Below, piece after piece: positions 8,410 through 17,750 of a stretch of DNA of 64,000 nucleotides. This DNA comes from CAYVIB01 sp964451365 (GTDB lineage Bacteria; Pseudomonadota; Gammaproteobacteria; Pseudomonadales; Cellvibrionaceae). Within the stretch, counting starts at the first letter, position 1; each line of letters starts with the position of its first letter. The DNA lies in contig CAYVIB010000025.1 of assembly GCA_964451365.1 (NCBI GenBank), positions 21,888-85,887 on the forward strand, written 5' to 3'. The notes beneath the pieces were generated by a model that saw only the letters and a list, made by a program, of their open reading frames with translations, had not been told where the DNA came from and made no database searches. The position numbers were made by a program, and so were the translations under genes.

Positions 8410-10014
8410 TTACTCGTCCTTCTCGGTCCCGTAAATTAAGGCGTTGGGATGCCGGTTGAGTTCGTCGATAAACAACTGCAGCGAATCCGCCGCGTCACCA
8501 ACGGCGTTCAGCATTTTGGTCATTTCGTATTTCAATTCAGAATCCGGCGCTACTGCCTGATCGAGGCTTTGCATGGTCATGTTCAATTGTTTCAACGCAT
8601 CGTTTGCCGCGGCGAGCGTCTCCTCCATATTGGCAACTGCGTCATCGACTTTACCCGCCGTATTGCGCTTGTCAAACTCGGTAAGAATACGATTTAAACT
8701 GGCGAGGCTTTCAGACAGGTCCTTGCCGATGGTATCGAAGGGAATTTGACTCATTTTATCCAAAACGTCGGACGCCTGGCGCGCGATTTGATCGACAGAA
8801 CCTTCCGCCGTGGGAATTTCCGGCACATTTTCCGAGCGCACAAACTCGCCCGGTTCGGTGTCCTCCATAAACACCAGGTCGATATATCGGGAGCCGGTAA
8901 GGAAATTGGCCGTTTTCATTCGGGCGCGAAGGCCCTGCGCCACCATTTCCTCCATCCGCTCATCCACCTGTTCGCGTGTGGGGTTTTCATCGGGATTCAA
9001 CCGCTGCGGTTCCATGGCAATATAAACGTGCAGCACTTTGTCCACGTTGTCCGAGCTGTCCAGCATCACGTCGACCACTTCACCCACATGAATACCCCGG
9101 AATTCCACCGGTGCCCCGACGTTCAGGCCCCGCACGGAATCCCCGAATTTAAGCACATAGTAGTATTTGATATTGAAACGACCTTCCAGTACGGATTCGC
9201 GGTCGGGATAAAGGAAAAATCGGGCACCGCTTTCCGCCACTTCGGCATCGCCGAGCCCGGCCATATTGTCGAACGCGATACCACCACTGATCAGCGACGC
9301 CAGGGATTCAACCTGTGCCTTCAATCCTTCGGCACCGATGGAAACACCCACGCCGCTGACATTCCAGAACCGGCTGCGGGTCTGTACCAGTTCGTCGTAA
9401 GGTGCCTGCACGAAAATATTGATATCGACACTGTTGCGGTTGTCCGACAATTTATAGGAAGTCACTTCGCCCACTTTGATCTTGCGATAGTAAATCGGGG
9501 AACCCACATCAAACGATCCCAGCTCTTCCGCCTGTAAAACGAAAGGCGTTCCCGGTTCACCTGATTCGAAAAGCGGCGGCTCGTTCAGGCCTTCAAAGTG
9601 GGTTTGATAGGTTCCCGGCTCGCCGGGGTCCATCACGATATAAACACCATTGATCAAGGTGCCGAGGTTGGACACACCGGTAACGCTGATACGCGGTGTA
9701 ACCACCCAAAAACGGGTGTTTTCGCTAAGGTGATCGGATACTTCCCGGTCCAGTTCAACGATGACACGCACGGATTTGAGATCGCGACTTAGACGGACAT
9801 CCTTCACCATTCCCACTTTTACATCGTTCAGGCGAACCTGTGTCTGGCCCGGAATAATATCGGCACCGCTGTCGAACTCGATTTCCACGGTCGCACCGGT
9901 TTCCAGCCGCGCCTGAATCGCCAGCCACAGCGCAATCACCAGCGCCACAACCGGCACGATCCAGACCGGTGAAATGAATTTAACTTTACGAACGGCTGAT
10001 TTATTGAGTTTCAT
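8410..10014 (-). CDS. pqiB: Intermembrane transport protein PqiB (three MCE domains)
   Basis: A 534-residue periplasm-spanning lipid-transport protein. It has one amino-terminal membrane helix (VWIVPVVALVIALWLAI) and three MlaD/MCE domains, recognisable by GATVEIEFDSGADIIPG, GSPIYYRKIKVGEV and LNVGAPVEFRGIHVGEV. A helical carboxyl region (VDDAVANMEETLAAANDALKQL) would form the tunnel needle. Length is close to E. coli PqiB. I placed the start at the ATG at 10014; this overlaps the pqiA stop by 14 bases and removes an unrelated amino-terminal extension. Confidence 0.93.
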   Translation of the reverse strand: MKLNKSAVRKVKFISPVWIVPVVALVIALWLAIQARLETGATVEIEFDSGADIIPGQTQVRLNDVKVGMVKDVRLSRDLKSVRVIVELDREVSDHLSENTRFWVVTPRISVTGVSNLGTLINGVYIVMDPGEPGTYQTHFEGLNEPPLFESGEPGTPFVLQAEELGSFDVGSPIYYRKIKVGEVTSYKLSDNRNSVDINIFVQAPYDELVQTRSRFWNVSGVGVSIGAEGLKAQVESLASLISGGIAFDNMAGLGDAEVAESGARFFLYPDRESVLEGRFNIKYYYVLKFGDSVRGLNVGAPVEFRGIHVGEVVDVMLDSSDNVDKVLHVYIAMEPQRLNPDENPTREQVDERMEEMVAQGLRARMKTANFLTGSRYIDLVFMEDTEPGEFVRSENVPEIPTAEGSVDQIARQASDVLDKMSQIPFDTIGKDLSESLASLNRILTEFDKRNTAGKVDDAVANMEETLAAANDALKQLNMTMQSLDQAVAPDSELKYEMTKMLNAVGDAADSLQLFIDELNRHPNALIYGTEKDE

Positions 10015-11311
10015 TTTCTTCCACTGCGTCCCACAACAAGCGGGGATCGAATGTCTCCGCCGCAATCATGGTAAGGATAACGACGGCCGCGAAGGCAATG
10101 ATAGCGCCTTCGGCTTCGACGGTATAGATAAAGCCAAACTGCACCAGGGCCACCAGCAATGTCACGACAAAGACATCCACCATGGACCAGCGACCGATAA
10201 TTTCTGTAAGCCGGTATAGCCACGCGCGGTGCTTGACCCCGGTTTTGATTTTGAAATACACCGCCGCCAGCAGGTAGTAAAAGATAACAAGCTTGGCGAT
10301 GGGCACTACGATACTGGCGACGAATACCACCAGGGCAATCCAGTAGAGGCCGGCAATCATCAGCTCCAGCACGCCGGAAAGAATGGTATCGGTTTCGGTA
10401 ATGCCCAACGAGGTATAGGTCATAATCGGCAGGACATTGGCCGGAATATATAGAACGGTCGCGGCCACAACCAGCGCGGTGGTTTTTTGCATGCTGTGAG
10501 GAACCCGCTTATGCAATTTCGCGTAGCACCTCGGACATTGTTTGTTTGCATCCACCAGCGACTCGCCCACCATGGCCTCGCAAATTCTGCAGTCATAGAC
10601 AATTTCTTTTTCATCCCGGGAGAAATAGTTGTTCGGATTCATCCAGCTCCACAACTTGCGTCGGTCCATTTTAAAGTAAGCCAGAATCAGCACGGCCACC
10701 AGAATAAAAAAGATGTACGCCCCCGGCTCCAGGATTAGCACGGCCATATCCGCCAGTTTGACCGACGTTACTACCACACTGAGCATAAAGACTTCCAGCA
10801 TACTCCACGACTGCACTTTTATCAGCCAGTGCATAATCGAAGTCTGGCCGCGAAGGCGCTTGTTGAAGTAGTACGGAATCAGCACATACAAAAACGCGAA
10901 AATCTCAAACAGCGGAAAAAGAAAAATAGTGGTGAAAACCGACGCGGCCAGCAGCCAATGACCCCGCTCTATCAGCGCCCACACACCATCGAGAATGGTT
11001 GCCGTCTGGCTGTGCGGCCCCACCTCGAGCGTCAGGAATGGCAGAACATTACAAGCGATAAAAAGTATCAGCGCGGTTACCGCCAGCGCGGAAGCCGTTT
11101 CCAGCCAGCGACCCAGGCCGACATGCAGGACGTTACCGCAGTTAAAACAGACCAGCTGGTATTCGGGCGAAACCTCCACCGGTTGTTGCAATTCACCGCA
11201 TTCGTGGCAAATCAACCAGTCTTTTTTTTCCGCGTGAACAGGGGGAGTTGTATTAATGGATTCTGTCAAACAGGTTCCCGCTTGGTTTGCTTGGGTTTTT
11301 ATCTTGTCCAA
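10001..11311 (-). CDS. pqiA: Paraquat-inducible membrane protein PqiA
   Basis: A 436-residue inner-membrane protein with two PqiA domains of four helices each. Each domain is preceded by a zinc-ribbon-like cysteine pair set (CHECG with CFNCG, then CRICE with CPRCY). It partners PqiB in envelope lipid traffic. The first codon of the open frame is TTG at 11311 without an obvious Shine-Dalgarno, so the exact start is uncertain; the zinc ribbon begins only about 35 residues in. A palindromic repeat pair lies upstream at 11366-11415. Confidence 0.92.
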   Translation of the reverse strand: MDKIKTQANQAGTCLTESINTTPPVHAEKKDWLICHECGELQQPVEVSPEYQLVCFNCGNVLHVGLGRWLETASALAVTALILFIACNVLPFLTLEVGPHSQTATILDGVWALIERGHWLLAASVFTTIFLFPLFEIFAFLYVLIPYYFNKRLRGQTSIMHWLIKVQSWSMLEVFMLSVVVTSVKLADMAVLILEPGAYIFFILVAVLILAYFKMDRRKLWSWMNPNNYFSRDEKEIVYDCRICEAMVGESLVDANKQCPRCYAKLHKRVPHSMQKTTALVVAATVLYIPANVLPIMTYTSLGITETDTILSGVLELMIAGLYWIALVVFVASIVVPIAKLVIFYYLLAAVYFKIKTGVKHRAWLYRLTEIIGRWSMVDVFVVTLLVALVQFGFIYTVEAEGAIIAFAAVVILTMIAAETFDPRLLWDAVEENETQ

Positions 11312-11365
11312 GAATGTATGTTTTGCTTGATTGCGGCATCCTACAAATATTCAGCGCCGTATATT

Positions 11366-11415
11366 GTAGCGCAGTCCTTGCGGCTGCCCGGGTAACCGCA
11401 AGGGTCACCCCTACG
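11366..11415. repeat. REP-like palindromic repeat, two inverted copies
   Basis: Two copies of a short hairpin unit lie head to head. Read from the minus strand, the copy at 11391-11415 begins CGTAGGGG and has CCCTTGCGG in its loop region. A shorter copy on the plus strand is at 11366-11388. A third copy is at 22228-22252. Together the two copies here form an imperfect 28-base palindrome centred on CCCGGG. They lie between ubiI and pqiA, outside coding sequence. Confidence 0.6.
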
Positions 11416-11459
11416 AACACCGCAGGGTTACTCCGTTTCAAACAGCTCGCTGTTGGCAA

Positions 11460-12719
11460 TCAACCACTGGCCATTTTTGCGAGACGTTTTTTAATCCAGC
11501 CTTGTCCGTTAAAAAACCGCATGCCGGTGTTGCGCAGCCATCTCACTGCCGGATCGTCCGCACCGAATAGTCGCTTGAAGCCTTCCATTGCACCCATTGC
11601 CAACAGGTTGTGGGTTTTGCGGCGGCGTTCATAGCGCTGCAACAGGGAAAAATCGTCCAGGGGAATTTCCCTGATACGCGCGCGGAGAATTTCTTCCGCC
11701 AATACCTGCACGTCGTACAAACCGAGGTTAACACCCTGGCCCGCCAGCGGATGAATGGTATGCGCGGCGTCGCCCACCAGAGCAACGCCGGGACGTATAT
11801 AATCTTTCGCATGACGCTGGACCAGCTTTATCGCATAGCGCGTATCCGCGTCGAGCACCCGGCCCAACCGGTATTCAAAGTCGCGCCCCAGCTGCTCGCA
11901 AAACGCTGCCGTTTCCAGTTTCACCAACTGTTCGGCCAACCCGGTATCGGCGGACCAGACAATTGAACAATGGCTGTCATCACCCTTGTTTTGCAGTGGC
12001 AGAAAAGCGATCGGACCATTTAACGTGAATCGCTGCCAGGCGGTAAAGCCATGGCCTTTCTCGGTTTTTACCGTCGTAATAACTGCTTCCTGGCCGTAAT
12101 CCCACTCCCGAACCGGCATATCCAACAGTGTTCGCAATGTGGAGTTGGAGCCATCAGCCGCGATAAGCAAGCTGGTGGTTAACTCTTTCCCGCCGGCCAG
12201 TACAATTGTTGTCGGGCTGTTCTCACCGGCTTTTAATTTCACCGATTCGACCGCAAGGTTGTGGTAAAATTCGACTGAATCGAGTTGTTCAATTTTTTCC
12301 CACAGCGCTTTTAGCAATACGCTGTTTTCAACGATATGGCCGAGGCTGTCCTCGTGCAAGTCATCGCAATCAAAATGCATTTCGCCGGTACCTTCCGCAT
12401 CCCAGACGTGCATATGATAGTAGGGGCAGGCGCGCTGGTTGAGCACCTGCCGCCAGATACCGATGTTATCGAGAATTTTTTTTGATTCGCCGGACAAGGC
12501 CACCACACGCGGATCGAATGAATCACCGGAGAATGCCCGCAGTTTTTTATTTGCCTCCAACAGGGCAATTCGGCGCTTGCCGATCCGCTCGTCCACCCCT
12601 AGCGCGCAGGCAAGGGTCGAACCGACTATGCCACCCCCGACAATAACAATATCGAACGCATTGGCGGAGCTAATACCGAACGCATTGGAGGAACTACTCG
12701 TGACGGCAGAACCATTCAT
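11460..12719 (-). CDS. ubiI: FAD-dependent ubiquinone hydroxylase, UbiI/VisC family
   Basis: A 419-residue flavoprotein monooxygenase. The amino-terminal dinucleotide motif is DIVIVGGGIVGSTLACAL (about residues 23-40), the FAD-ribose motif is VALVGDAAHTIHPLAGQGVNLG, and the middle DG motif is LLIAADGSNS. By family and operon position (directly after ubiH, as in E. coli ygfB-pepP-ubiH-ubiI) it should hydroxylate the ubiquinone ring precursor at C5. An extra Ser/Ala-rich stretch of about 20 residues precedes the FAD motif. The start ATG overlaps the ubiH stop as ATGA. UbiF and UbiM relatives cannot be excluded. Confidence 0.88.
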   Translation of the reverse strand: MNGSAVTSSSSNAFGISSANAFDIVIVGGGIVGSTLACALGVDERIGKRRIALLEANKKLRAFSGDSFDPRVVALSGESKKILDNIGIWRQVLNQRACPYYHMHVWDAEGTGEMHFDCDDLHEDSLGHIVENSVLLKALWEKIEQLDSVEFYHNLAVESVKLKAGENSPTTIVLAGGKELTTSLLIAADGSNSTLRTLLDMPVREWDYGQEAVITTVKTEKGHGFTAWQRFTLNGPIAFLPLQNKGDDSHCSIVWSADTGLAEQLVKLETAAFCEQLGRDFEYRLGRVLDADTRYAIKLVQRHAKDYIRPGVALVGDAAHTIHPLAGQGVNLGLYDVQVLAEEILRARIREIPLDDFSLLQRYERRRKTHNLLAMGAMEGFKRLFGADDPAVRWLRNTGMRFFNGQGWIKKRLAKMASG

Positions 12720-13990
12720 GATTGGAACCTCATTATTGCCAGTCTGGCCCTGGGTTGGCCCCGGCCCATCATCTGGCTGAAGAAATCGCTTTTTAATGGA
12801 GGTATCAGCTCCATGCTTATCAGGCCGATGTTTCGGCCCAATTGCAACCAGGGCTTGTTGTTGGAAAAGATGCGATTAAAACCGTGGCTGATTCGGGATG
12901 TCAGGAACTGGTCGCGGTTCTGTTGTTCCAGGTAGTGGTTCAACACCGACAGCGAGCCCAATGCTTGCCTTGCCTGCCACGCTTCACGCAGCACCGAAAC
13001 CAGCCGCGCGCAGTCGCGCAGTGCCAGGTTAAATCCCTGGCCCGCGACCGGATGCAGGGAGTGAGCGGCGTTACCCATCAACACGATCGAAGAGCGAATC
13101 TGCTCCTTCGCCAGACTCAATTGCAGGGGATAGCTCACGCGTTTTCCCACGCGGGAAAAGCGGCCGAGGCGGTAACCAAAACGCTCTTGCAGTTTTGCAA
13201 GGAACCGGTCATCGCCCAGCGCCATATCATGTTCGATCTCTTCGCTCGGGCGGGTCCAGATCAATGCGCTGGTTTTGGCTTCGGCACTGCCGCCCAGCGG
13301 CAATAAAGCCAGTGGTCCATCATCGGTGAAACGCTCATAGGCCACGCACCGGTGCGGTTTTTCCAGTTCCACGTTGGCGATTATTGCGTGTTGCCGGTAA
13401 TCGTGCAGCTCGACACCGATCCCGAGATCACTTCGCAGGGAGGAATCCACACCGTCGGCAATAATGACGAGCCCGGTATCCAGCGGATTTTCCCGACCGT
13501 CGATATGTACCTGCGCGCCGGACGCCCTGGGCACGATGCGGCTGACCTGCGCGGGCGCAACGGCCGTTACGCTTTTGCTTTTCAGCAACTGCTCAGTGAG
13601 ACAGCGTCCCAACCAGCTATTCTCCACGATATAACCCAGATTCCGGTTATCATTTTCCTCGCGCGAATAGGTGGACATGCCCGGATGGCCGCGATCGGAA
13701 ATGTGCACCTGGTGGATGGGCGTGGCGCGGGAGACAATGGACTGCCACAAACCCATCGCATCGAGCAGGTCGGCGCTGGTGGCGGAAAGTGCGGTCGAGC
13801 GACTGTCGAAACTCGGCTGATACTGTTTTTCCTGTGACTCGGCCAACGGAAAGTTTTCAACGATGCACAGTTTTATCTCCGGCAGTTCGTTGACGATAAT
13901 CAGGGCCAGTGTTAAACCGACCATGCCACCGCCGACCACGACAATATCGTAGTCACCAGTCGACTGTTTTTGCTTTTCCGCCGCGGCCAT
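12716..13990 (-). CDS. ubiH: 2-octaprenyl-6-methoxyphenol hydroxylase UbiH
   Basis: A 424-residue flavin monooxygenase for C1 hydroxylation in ubiquinone synthesis. Motifs in order: DIVVVGGGMVGLTLAL near residue 15, LVIIADGVDSSLR near 180, and VLMGNAAHSLHPVAGQGFNLALRD near 300. That last motif reads GNAAH where most relatives have GDAAH. I chose the ATG at 13990, which overlaps the pepP stop by one base (TGATG), over a TTG one codon earlier. It is translationally coupled to pepP upstream and ubiI downstream. Confidence 0.92.
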   Translation of the reverse strand: MAAAEKQKQSTGDYDIVVVGGGMVGLTLALIIVNELPEIKLCIVENFPLAESQEKQYQPSFDSRSTALSATSADLLDAMGLWQSIVSRATPIHQVHISDRGHPGMSTYSREENDNRNLGYIVENSWLGRCLTEQLLKSKSVTAVAPAQVSRIVPRASGAQVHIDGRENPLDTGLVIIADGVDSSLRSDLGIGVELHDYRQHAIIANVELEKPHRCVAYERFTDDGPLALLPLGGSAEAKTSALIWTRPSEEIEHDMALGDDRFLAKLQERFGYRLGRFSRVGKRVSYPLQLSLAKEQIRSSIVLMGNAAHSLHPVAGQGFNLALRDCARLVSVLREAWQARQALGSLSVLNHYLEQQNRDQFLTSRISHGFNRIFSNNKPWLQLGRNIGLISMELIPPLKSDFFSQMMGRGQPRARLAIMRFQS

Positions 13991-15333
13991 CAACCTGCCT
14001 TTTTTGCCGGCCTTTTTCGCCTGCCGGCCATCAGCGCTTCAATTTCCTTCACCGACTTCGGCACATCCTTGGTCAACACCTCGCAACCGTCCTTGGTGAC
14101 CAGCACATCGTCTTCAATTCGAATACCGATACCGCGCCATTTCCTGGCGACGTTTTCGTTATCCGGCGAGATGTAGATACCCGGCTCGACTGTCATCACC
14201 ATGCCCGGTTCCAGTACGCGCCACTCGCCACCGACTTTGTAATCGCCCACGTCGTGCACGTCCATGCCCAACCAGTGACCGATGCGGTGCATGTAAAAAT
14301 CGCGGTACTTTTCCTCTTCGATCAGCTTGTCCACCTCGCCCTTGAGCAGGCCCAGTTTCACCAAACCCTTGGTGATGATCCGGACAGATTCATCGTGCGG
14401 CTCGTTCCAATGATTGCCCGGTTTAACCGCCCTCAGGGCGGCTGCCTGGGCTTCCAGCACCACTTCGTAAACCGCTTTCTGCTCACTGGAGAATTTGCCG
14501 CTGACCGGAAAGGTGCGGGTTATGTCCGACGCGTAACCTTCGTATTCGCAACCGGCATCGATCAACACCAGGTCGCCATCGCGAAGCTTGTCGGTATTTT
14601 CAATGTAGTGGAGGATACAGGCGTTTTTGCCGCCGCCGACAATGGAATTGTAGGCCTGGAAGCGCGCCCCGCTCTTGGCACACTCGTGCTGGATTTCCGC
14701 TTCCAGTTCGTATTCGAACATGCCGGGCTTGCACACCTGCATCGCGCGCTTGTGCGCCCGCGCGGAAATTTCCGCCGCCGTTGTCATCACCCGGATTTCC
14801 GCCGCGCTTTTGTACAGCCGCATATCGTGGAGAAAATGGTCCAGGTCGAGGAATTCACCGGGCGGGTGCGCACCGGCGCGCACTTTCGCGCGAATGCGGT
14901 TGACCCAGTCCATCAGGCGCTTGTCGAAACCGGCATCCTTACCCATAGTGTAATACACCCGCTCGCGGCCTTCGATCAGGCCCGGCAGGATTTCGTCGAT
15001 ATCGTCAATGGGGAAGGCATCGTCGGCGCCGTAGTCCTTGCAGGCGCCTTCCGGCCCCGCGCGGTAGCCGTCCCATATTTCCTTTTCCTTGTCACGCTCG
15101 CGACAGAAGAGCACGTATTCACCGTGGTTTCGGTCGGGGATTAATACCAGCACCGCTTCCGGCTCGGGAAACCCGGTCAAATAGTGGAAATCGCTATCCT
15201 GGCGAAAGTGGTACTGGGTATCGCGGCTGCGGGTTTTCTCATCGGCCGCCGGCAGGATGGCGATACTGTTGGGCTCCATCATCGCCATCAGCGCCTTGCG
15301 CCGGCGGGCGATCTCCTGTTTGGAAATAATCAT
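13990..15333 (-). CDS. pepP: Xaa-Pro aminopeptidase PepP
   Basis: A 447-residue M24B metallopeptidase that removes an amino-terminal residue before proline. The creatinase-like amino domain leads into the pita-bread fold. Metal ligands appear in LVLIDAGCEYEGYASDITRTFP (two Asp), HRIGHWLGMDVHDVG (His), VMTVEPGIY (Glu) and IRIEDDVLV (Glu). Length matches E. coli PepP (441). The carboxyl end is Lys/Arg-rich (AGRRKRPAKKAG). It sits between ygfB and ubiH, the conserved order. Confidence 0.95.
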   Translation of the reverse strand: MIISKQEIARRRKALMAMMEPNSIAILPAADEKTRSRDTQYHFRQDSDFHYLTGFPEPEAVLVLIPDRNHGEYVLFCRERDKEKEIWDGYRAGPEGACKDYGADDAFPIDDIDEILPGLIEGRERVYYTMGKDAGFDKRLMDWVNRIRAKVRAGAHPPGEFLDLDHFLHDMRLYKSAAEIRVMTTAAEISARAHKRAMQVCKPGMFEYELEAEIQHECAKSGARFQAYNSIVGGGKNACILHYIENTDKLRDGDLVLIDAGCEYEGYASDITRTFPVSGKFSSEQKAVYEVVLEAQAAALRAVKPGNHWNEPHDESVRIITKGLVKLGLLKGEVDKLIEEEKYRDFYMHRIGHWLGMDVHDVGDYKVGGEWRVLEPGMVMTVEPGIYISPDNENVARKWRGIGIRIEDDVLVTKDGCEVLTKDVPKSVKEIEALMAGRRKRPAKKAG

Positions 15334-15349
15334 GCTCTGCCTTCTTGTT

Positions 15350-15910
15350 TTAGTGTATTGATTCGCCGGTGGGTCGGTCCGGGCTCCGCTTGAATTCGCC
15401 GTGGATATTCAACACGGCGACTTTCACGTACTCCACCAGTTCGTTCCAGTAGACCTCGTTTTCCTCCATGTCGGCATCCTCGTCCAGCACGGCATTGGAT
15501 ATCTGCGCCAGGTCCCGCAATGCACCGGCGACATCCGGACTGAGCGTGGCATCACCCGACAGGCCGGACGAGCCGAGACCGTGCAGGTAGCCCTGACACC
15601 AGGCGCCGAGTTCATCGACGCGCCGGTTAATGGTGGCGCTGTCCCCCGGTAAAAGGGGACGGAAGATAAAGTTATCGTCGCGCAGATGCTTTTCGGACTC
15701 GGCCAGCAAAAGATCCAGTAGCGCCAGTTTTTCCTCCGGGAGTTCCAGGTGCGCAAGATCCATAAAACGGATAGCTTCATCGCGCCAATGTTCCCTGGAA
15801 ACGTCACTTCCGCCGGATAACATGCCGCAGAGCATCCCCTGCAGTTCCGAAACGGAGTGTATCGCTCCCATATTCAGGAACTGGTCGTTCAGGTATTCGA
15901 AATCATACAT
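15350..15910 (-). CDS. ygfB: UPF0149 family protein YgfB
   Basis: A 186-residue member of the UPF0149 (YgfB/YecA) family, with the marks HSVSELQGMLCGMLSGG at the start and WCQGYLHGLG in the middle. The biochemical role is not established in general; a Pseudomonas homologue has been linked to control of alp genes. I chose the ATG at 15910 because MYDFEYLNDQF aligns with the E. coli start; the open frame extends upstream to 15967 without homology. It is the first gene of the ygfB-pepP-ubiH-ubiI operon, with a 16-base gap to pepP. Confidence 0.9.
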   Translation of the reverse strand: MYDFEYLNDQFLNMGAIHSVSELQGMLCGMLSGGSDVSREHWRDEAIRFMDLAHLELPEEKLALLDLLLAESEKHLRDDNFIFRPLLPGDSATINRRVDELGAWCQGYLHGLGSSGLSGDATLSPDVAGALRDLAQISNAVLDEDADMEENEVYWNELVEYVKVAVLNIHGEFKRSPDRPTGESIH

Positions 15911-16250
15911 ATTCAAATCATACAACCAATGGGTTTTTCCCTTCACCATGTAGACGGGTATCGGCAACCGTCCGACAAGAAGGACAGAAGCGCCAGGAAT
16001 TCTCAGTTTCTCCTACATACATCCATACATCGTGTTCGCAAAGCCCGCAGATGGCATCCTGGTTTTTTCACATGAATTTACCTCAGGCCACTCGTTATCC
16101 TATCACTTCTCCCTATCTATGGCGTTATTCCTCATTTTTAAAGAAAACACTATACTTTCAACTGTTCCCGACTGCGATTCATTGACCCGTGACGGGCTCG
16201 CAAATATAGTTGTGCAGTCGCGGTTAATCCAAGAGTACCCATACACCACC
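15911..16250. other. Divergent intergenic region, ygfB / TIGR02449 gene
   Basis: No convincing gene is seen in these 340 bases. The stretch must hold the divergent promoters for the ygfB operon and the TIGR02449-zapA pair. A TATACT hexamer at 16151-16156 is a possible -10 for the rightward transcript, but no good -35 lies at the right distance. Confidence 0.4.
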
Positions 16251-16457
16251 ATGACCAGCCAAACACTGAAGGATATCGAAAACAAGCTGGATGAACTGAT
16301 CAGCCTGTGCAATCGACTGGAAAAAGAAAATGCCACGCTCAAGGCCAAGGAGGAAAGCTGGAAACAGGAGCGCACCCGACTTCTGGAGAAAAACGAAATT
16401 GCGCGCAGCCGGGTGGAAGCCATGATAGCGCGCCTGAAAAACCTGGAAACCGAATAG
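16251..16457 (+). CDS. TIGR02449 family coiled-coil protein
   Basis: A 68-residue, almost wholly helical, charged protein with a heptad pattern from residue 5 to the end (LKDIENKLDELISLCNRL). It matches the small ZapB-like family TIGR02449 that precedes zapA in many gammaproteobacteria. A role in division with ZapA is suggested only by position. I chose the ATG at 16251; the frame is open well upstream but has no family features there. It is 18 bases before zapA. Confidence 0.85.
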   Translation: MTSQTLKDIENKLDELISLCNRLEKENATLKAKEESWKQERTRLLEKNEIARSRVEAMIARLKNLETE

Positions 16458-16475
16458 CGGCAAACCGGAGCTGGT

Positions 16476-16778
16476 ATGAGTGAAATCAACAGAGTCTACG
16501 TGACCATTCTGGATAAGGATTACCAGATCGCCTGCCCACCCGAGGAGCGCGACGCCCTGCACAACGCCGCGGATGAACTCGACCAGCGCATGCGGGCAAT
16601 TCGCAATTCCGGCAGCGTGATCGGCCTCGAACGCATTGCGGTAATGGCCGCCCTGAACCTTTGTCACGAGTTACAACAGTTGTCCAGGGGCAAGGAGTCC
16701 GGGCCGGGCAAGAATGATGAAGAAATCCTGGAACGTATCAGCCGTAAACTGGACAAAATACTCGACTCCGCAGGTTAA
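16476..16778 (+). CDS. zapA: Cell division protein ZapA
   Basis: A 100-residue FtsZ-binding protein that cross-links FtsZ protofilaments. It shows the family amino domain VYVTILDKDYQIACPPEERDAL and AADELDQRMRAIR, then the RIAVMAALNLCHELQ helix and a coiled-coil tail. The conserved order TIGR02449-zapA-6S RNA-fau supports the call. Confidence 0.95.
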   Translation: MSEINRVYVTILDKDYQIACPPEERDALHNAADELDQRMRAIRNSGSVIGLERIAVMAALNLCHELQQLSRGKESGPGKNDEEILERISRKLDKILDSAG

Positions 16779-16889
16779 TTTTTGTTTTTACCGGCTATCT
16801 TTCCAGCCGTTTTTTTTGCTGTTGAAAAAAATTTGCCTACTTGCCGGAAAGTCCAGAATGTCAAGACTGTTATCCTGAAAACCCGGTGA

Positions 16890-16895
16890 TATACT
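16890..16895 (+). promoter_or_regulatory. -10 element of the 6S RNA promoter
   Basis: TATACT sits seven bases before the first base of the 6S closing stem at 16903, the spacing expected of a sigma-70 -10 box. No strong -35 is present at 16-18 bases upstream. Confidence 0.5.
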
Positions 16896-16902
16896 TAAGT
16901 CA

Positions 16903-17076
16903 TTGCCTGGGATGTTCGCCAGTTAGCCTAATCCCTGAGCCGATAAATCCCTAAAAGGAGGTTACTCGTTTGTGCTGGTGAGCATGTCCGCGAGACGGAA
17001 AGCCTAATGCATAGCAGTTCCCTCCCCCTTGAACCTACGGTTCAAGGTACAGCTAGCAGCGGCATCCCGGGCAACT
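16903..17076 (+). ncRNA. ssrS: 6S RNA
   Basis: Binds the sigma-70 RNA polymerase holoenzyme by mimicking an open promoter and lowers housekeeping transcription in stationary phase. The closing stem pairs TTGCCTGGGATG (16903-16914) with CATCCCGGGCAA (17063-17074). Conserved blocks CCCTGAGCCGATA, GGTGAGCATG, GAAGCC-like AAGCCTAA and CCTTGAACC...GGTTCAAGG all occur in the right order around the large central bubble. It lies between zapA and fau, its standard place; in E. coli ssrS is co-transcribed with the fau homologue ygfA. Confidence 0.95.
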
Positions 17077-17134
17077 TTTATTTCACCTCGCGTTTTTCAC
17101 TTAACGCTTCCAATCGGTAGTTCCTGATTTATTC

Positions 17135-17749
17135 ATGAACAAAAGTGCGCTTCGCCTCGAAGCCAGAAAGAGAAGACGCAACCTCAATCATATCGATCAA
17201 TTAAACGCCGCCCGCGCGCTCGCGGGACAACTCAGGCGACTGCCTGTGTATCGCCGCGCCGCCAATATCGCTTTTTATATTGCCAACGACGGCGAGTTGA
17301 GTCCGGTACTTGCGCTGAAACAGGCGCTGATGCGAAAAAAGTGCTGCTACCTGCCGTGCCTGACCGCGAGAAACAGCATGATCTTCCGACGCTACACCCG
17401 TGCCACCAGGATGATTCCGAACATCTATAAAATTCCGGAACCGCAACCGAGGTCGGCCGGTATTCCGGCCACCCAACTGGATGTGGTGTTGCTACCGCTG
17501 GTGGCCTTCGACCGGAAGGGAAATCGACTGGGAATGGGCGGAGGTTTTTACGACCGCACTTTCGCCTTTAAAAAGCGCCTTTACTTGCGCCGGCCGGTAC
17601 TGATCGGTCTCGCGCACAGCGTTCAGGAGGTGGACACGCTTCCAATAAACAACTGGGATGTTCCACTGGATTATGTGGTAACGGAGAAGGATATTTTTCG
17701 TACCGGAGGGGCGGTAAAAGCGGGCGGCATGATACCGCCCGGAAGTTGA
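17135..17749 (+). CDS. fau: 5-formyltetrahydrofolate cyclo-ligase
   Basis: Converts 5-formyl-THF to 5,10-methenyl-THF with ATP in folate recycling. The 204 residues contain the family signature GNRLGMGGGFYDR near 130-142, preceded by LDVVLLPLVAFD, and the Lys-Arg-rich amino end KSALRLEARKRRR. It directly follows 6S RNA, as in most gammaproteobacteria (ygfA in E. coli), and may share its transcript. It ends one base before the end of a small convergent ORF. Confidence 0.93.
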   Translation: MNKSALRLEARKRRRNLNHIDQLNAARALAGQLRRLPVYRRAANIAFYIANDGELSPVLALKQALMRKKCCYLPCLTARNSMIFRRYTRATRMIPNIYKIPEPQPRSAGIPATQLDVVLLPLVAFDRKGNRLGMGGGFYDRTFAFKKRLYLRRPVLIGLAHSVQEVDTLPINNWDVPLDYVVTEKDIFRTGGAVKAGGMIPPGS

Positions 17750-17750
17750 T

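Noticed and set aside
13909..15144. 411-codon open frame opposite pepP
   Set aside because: A His/Phe-rich shadow of pepP with no family features.
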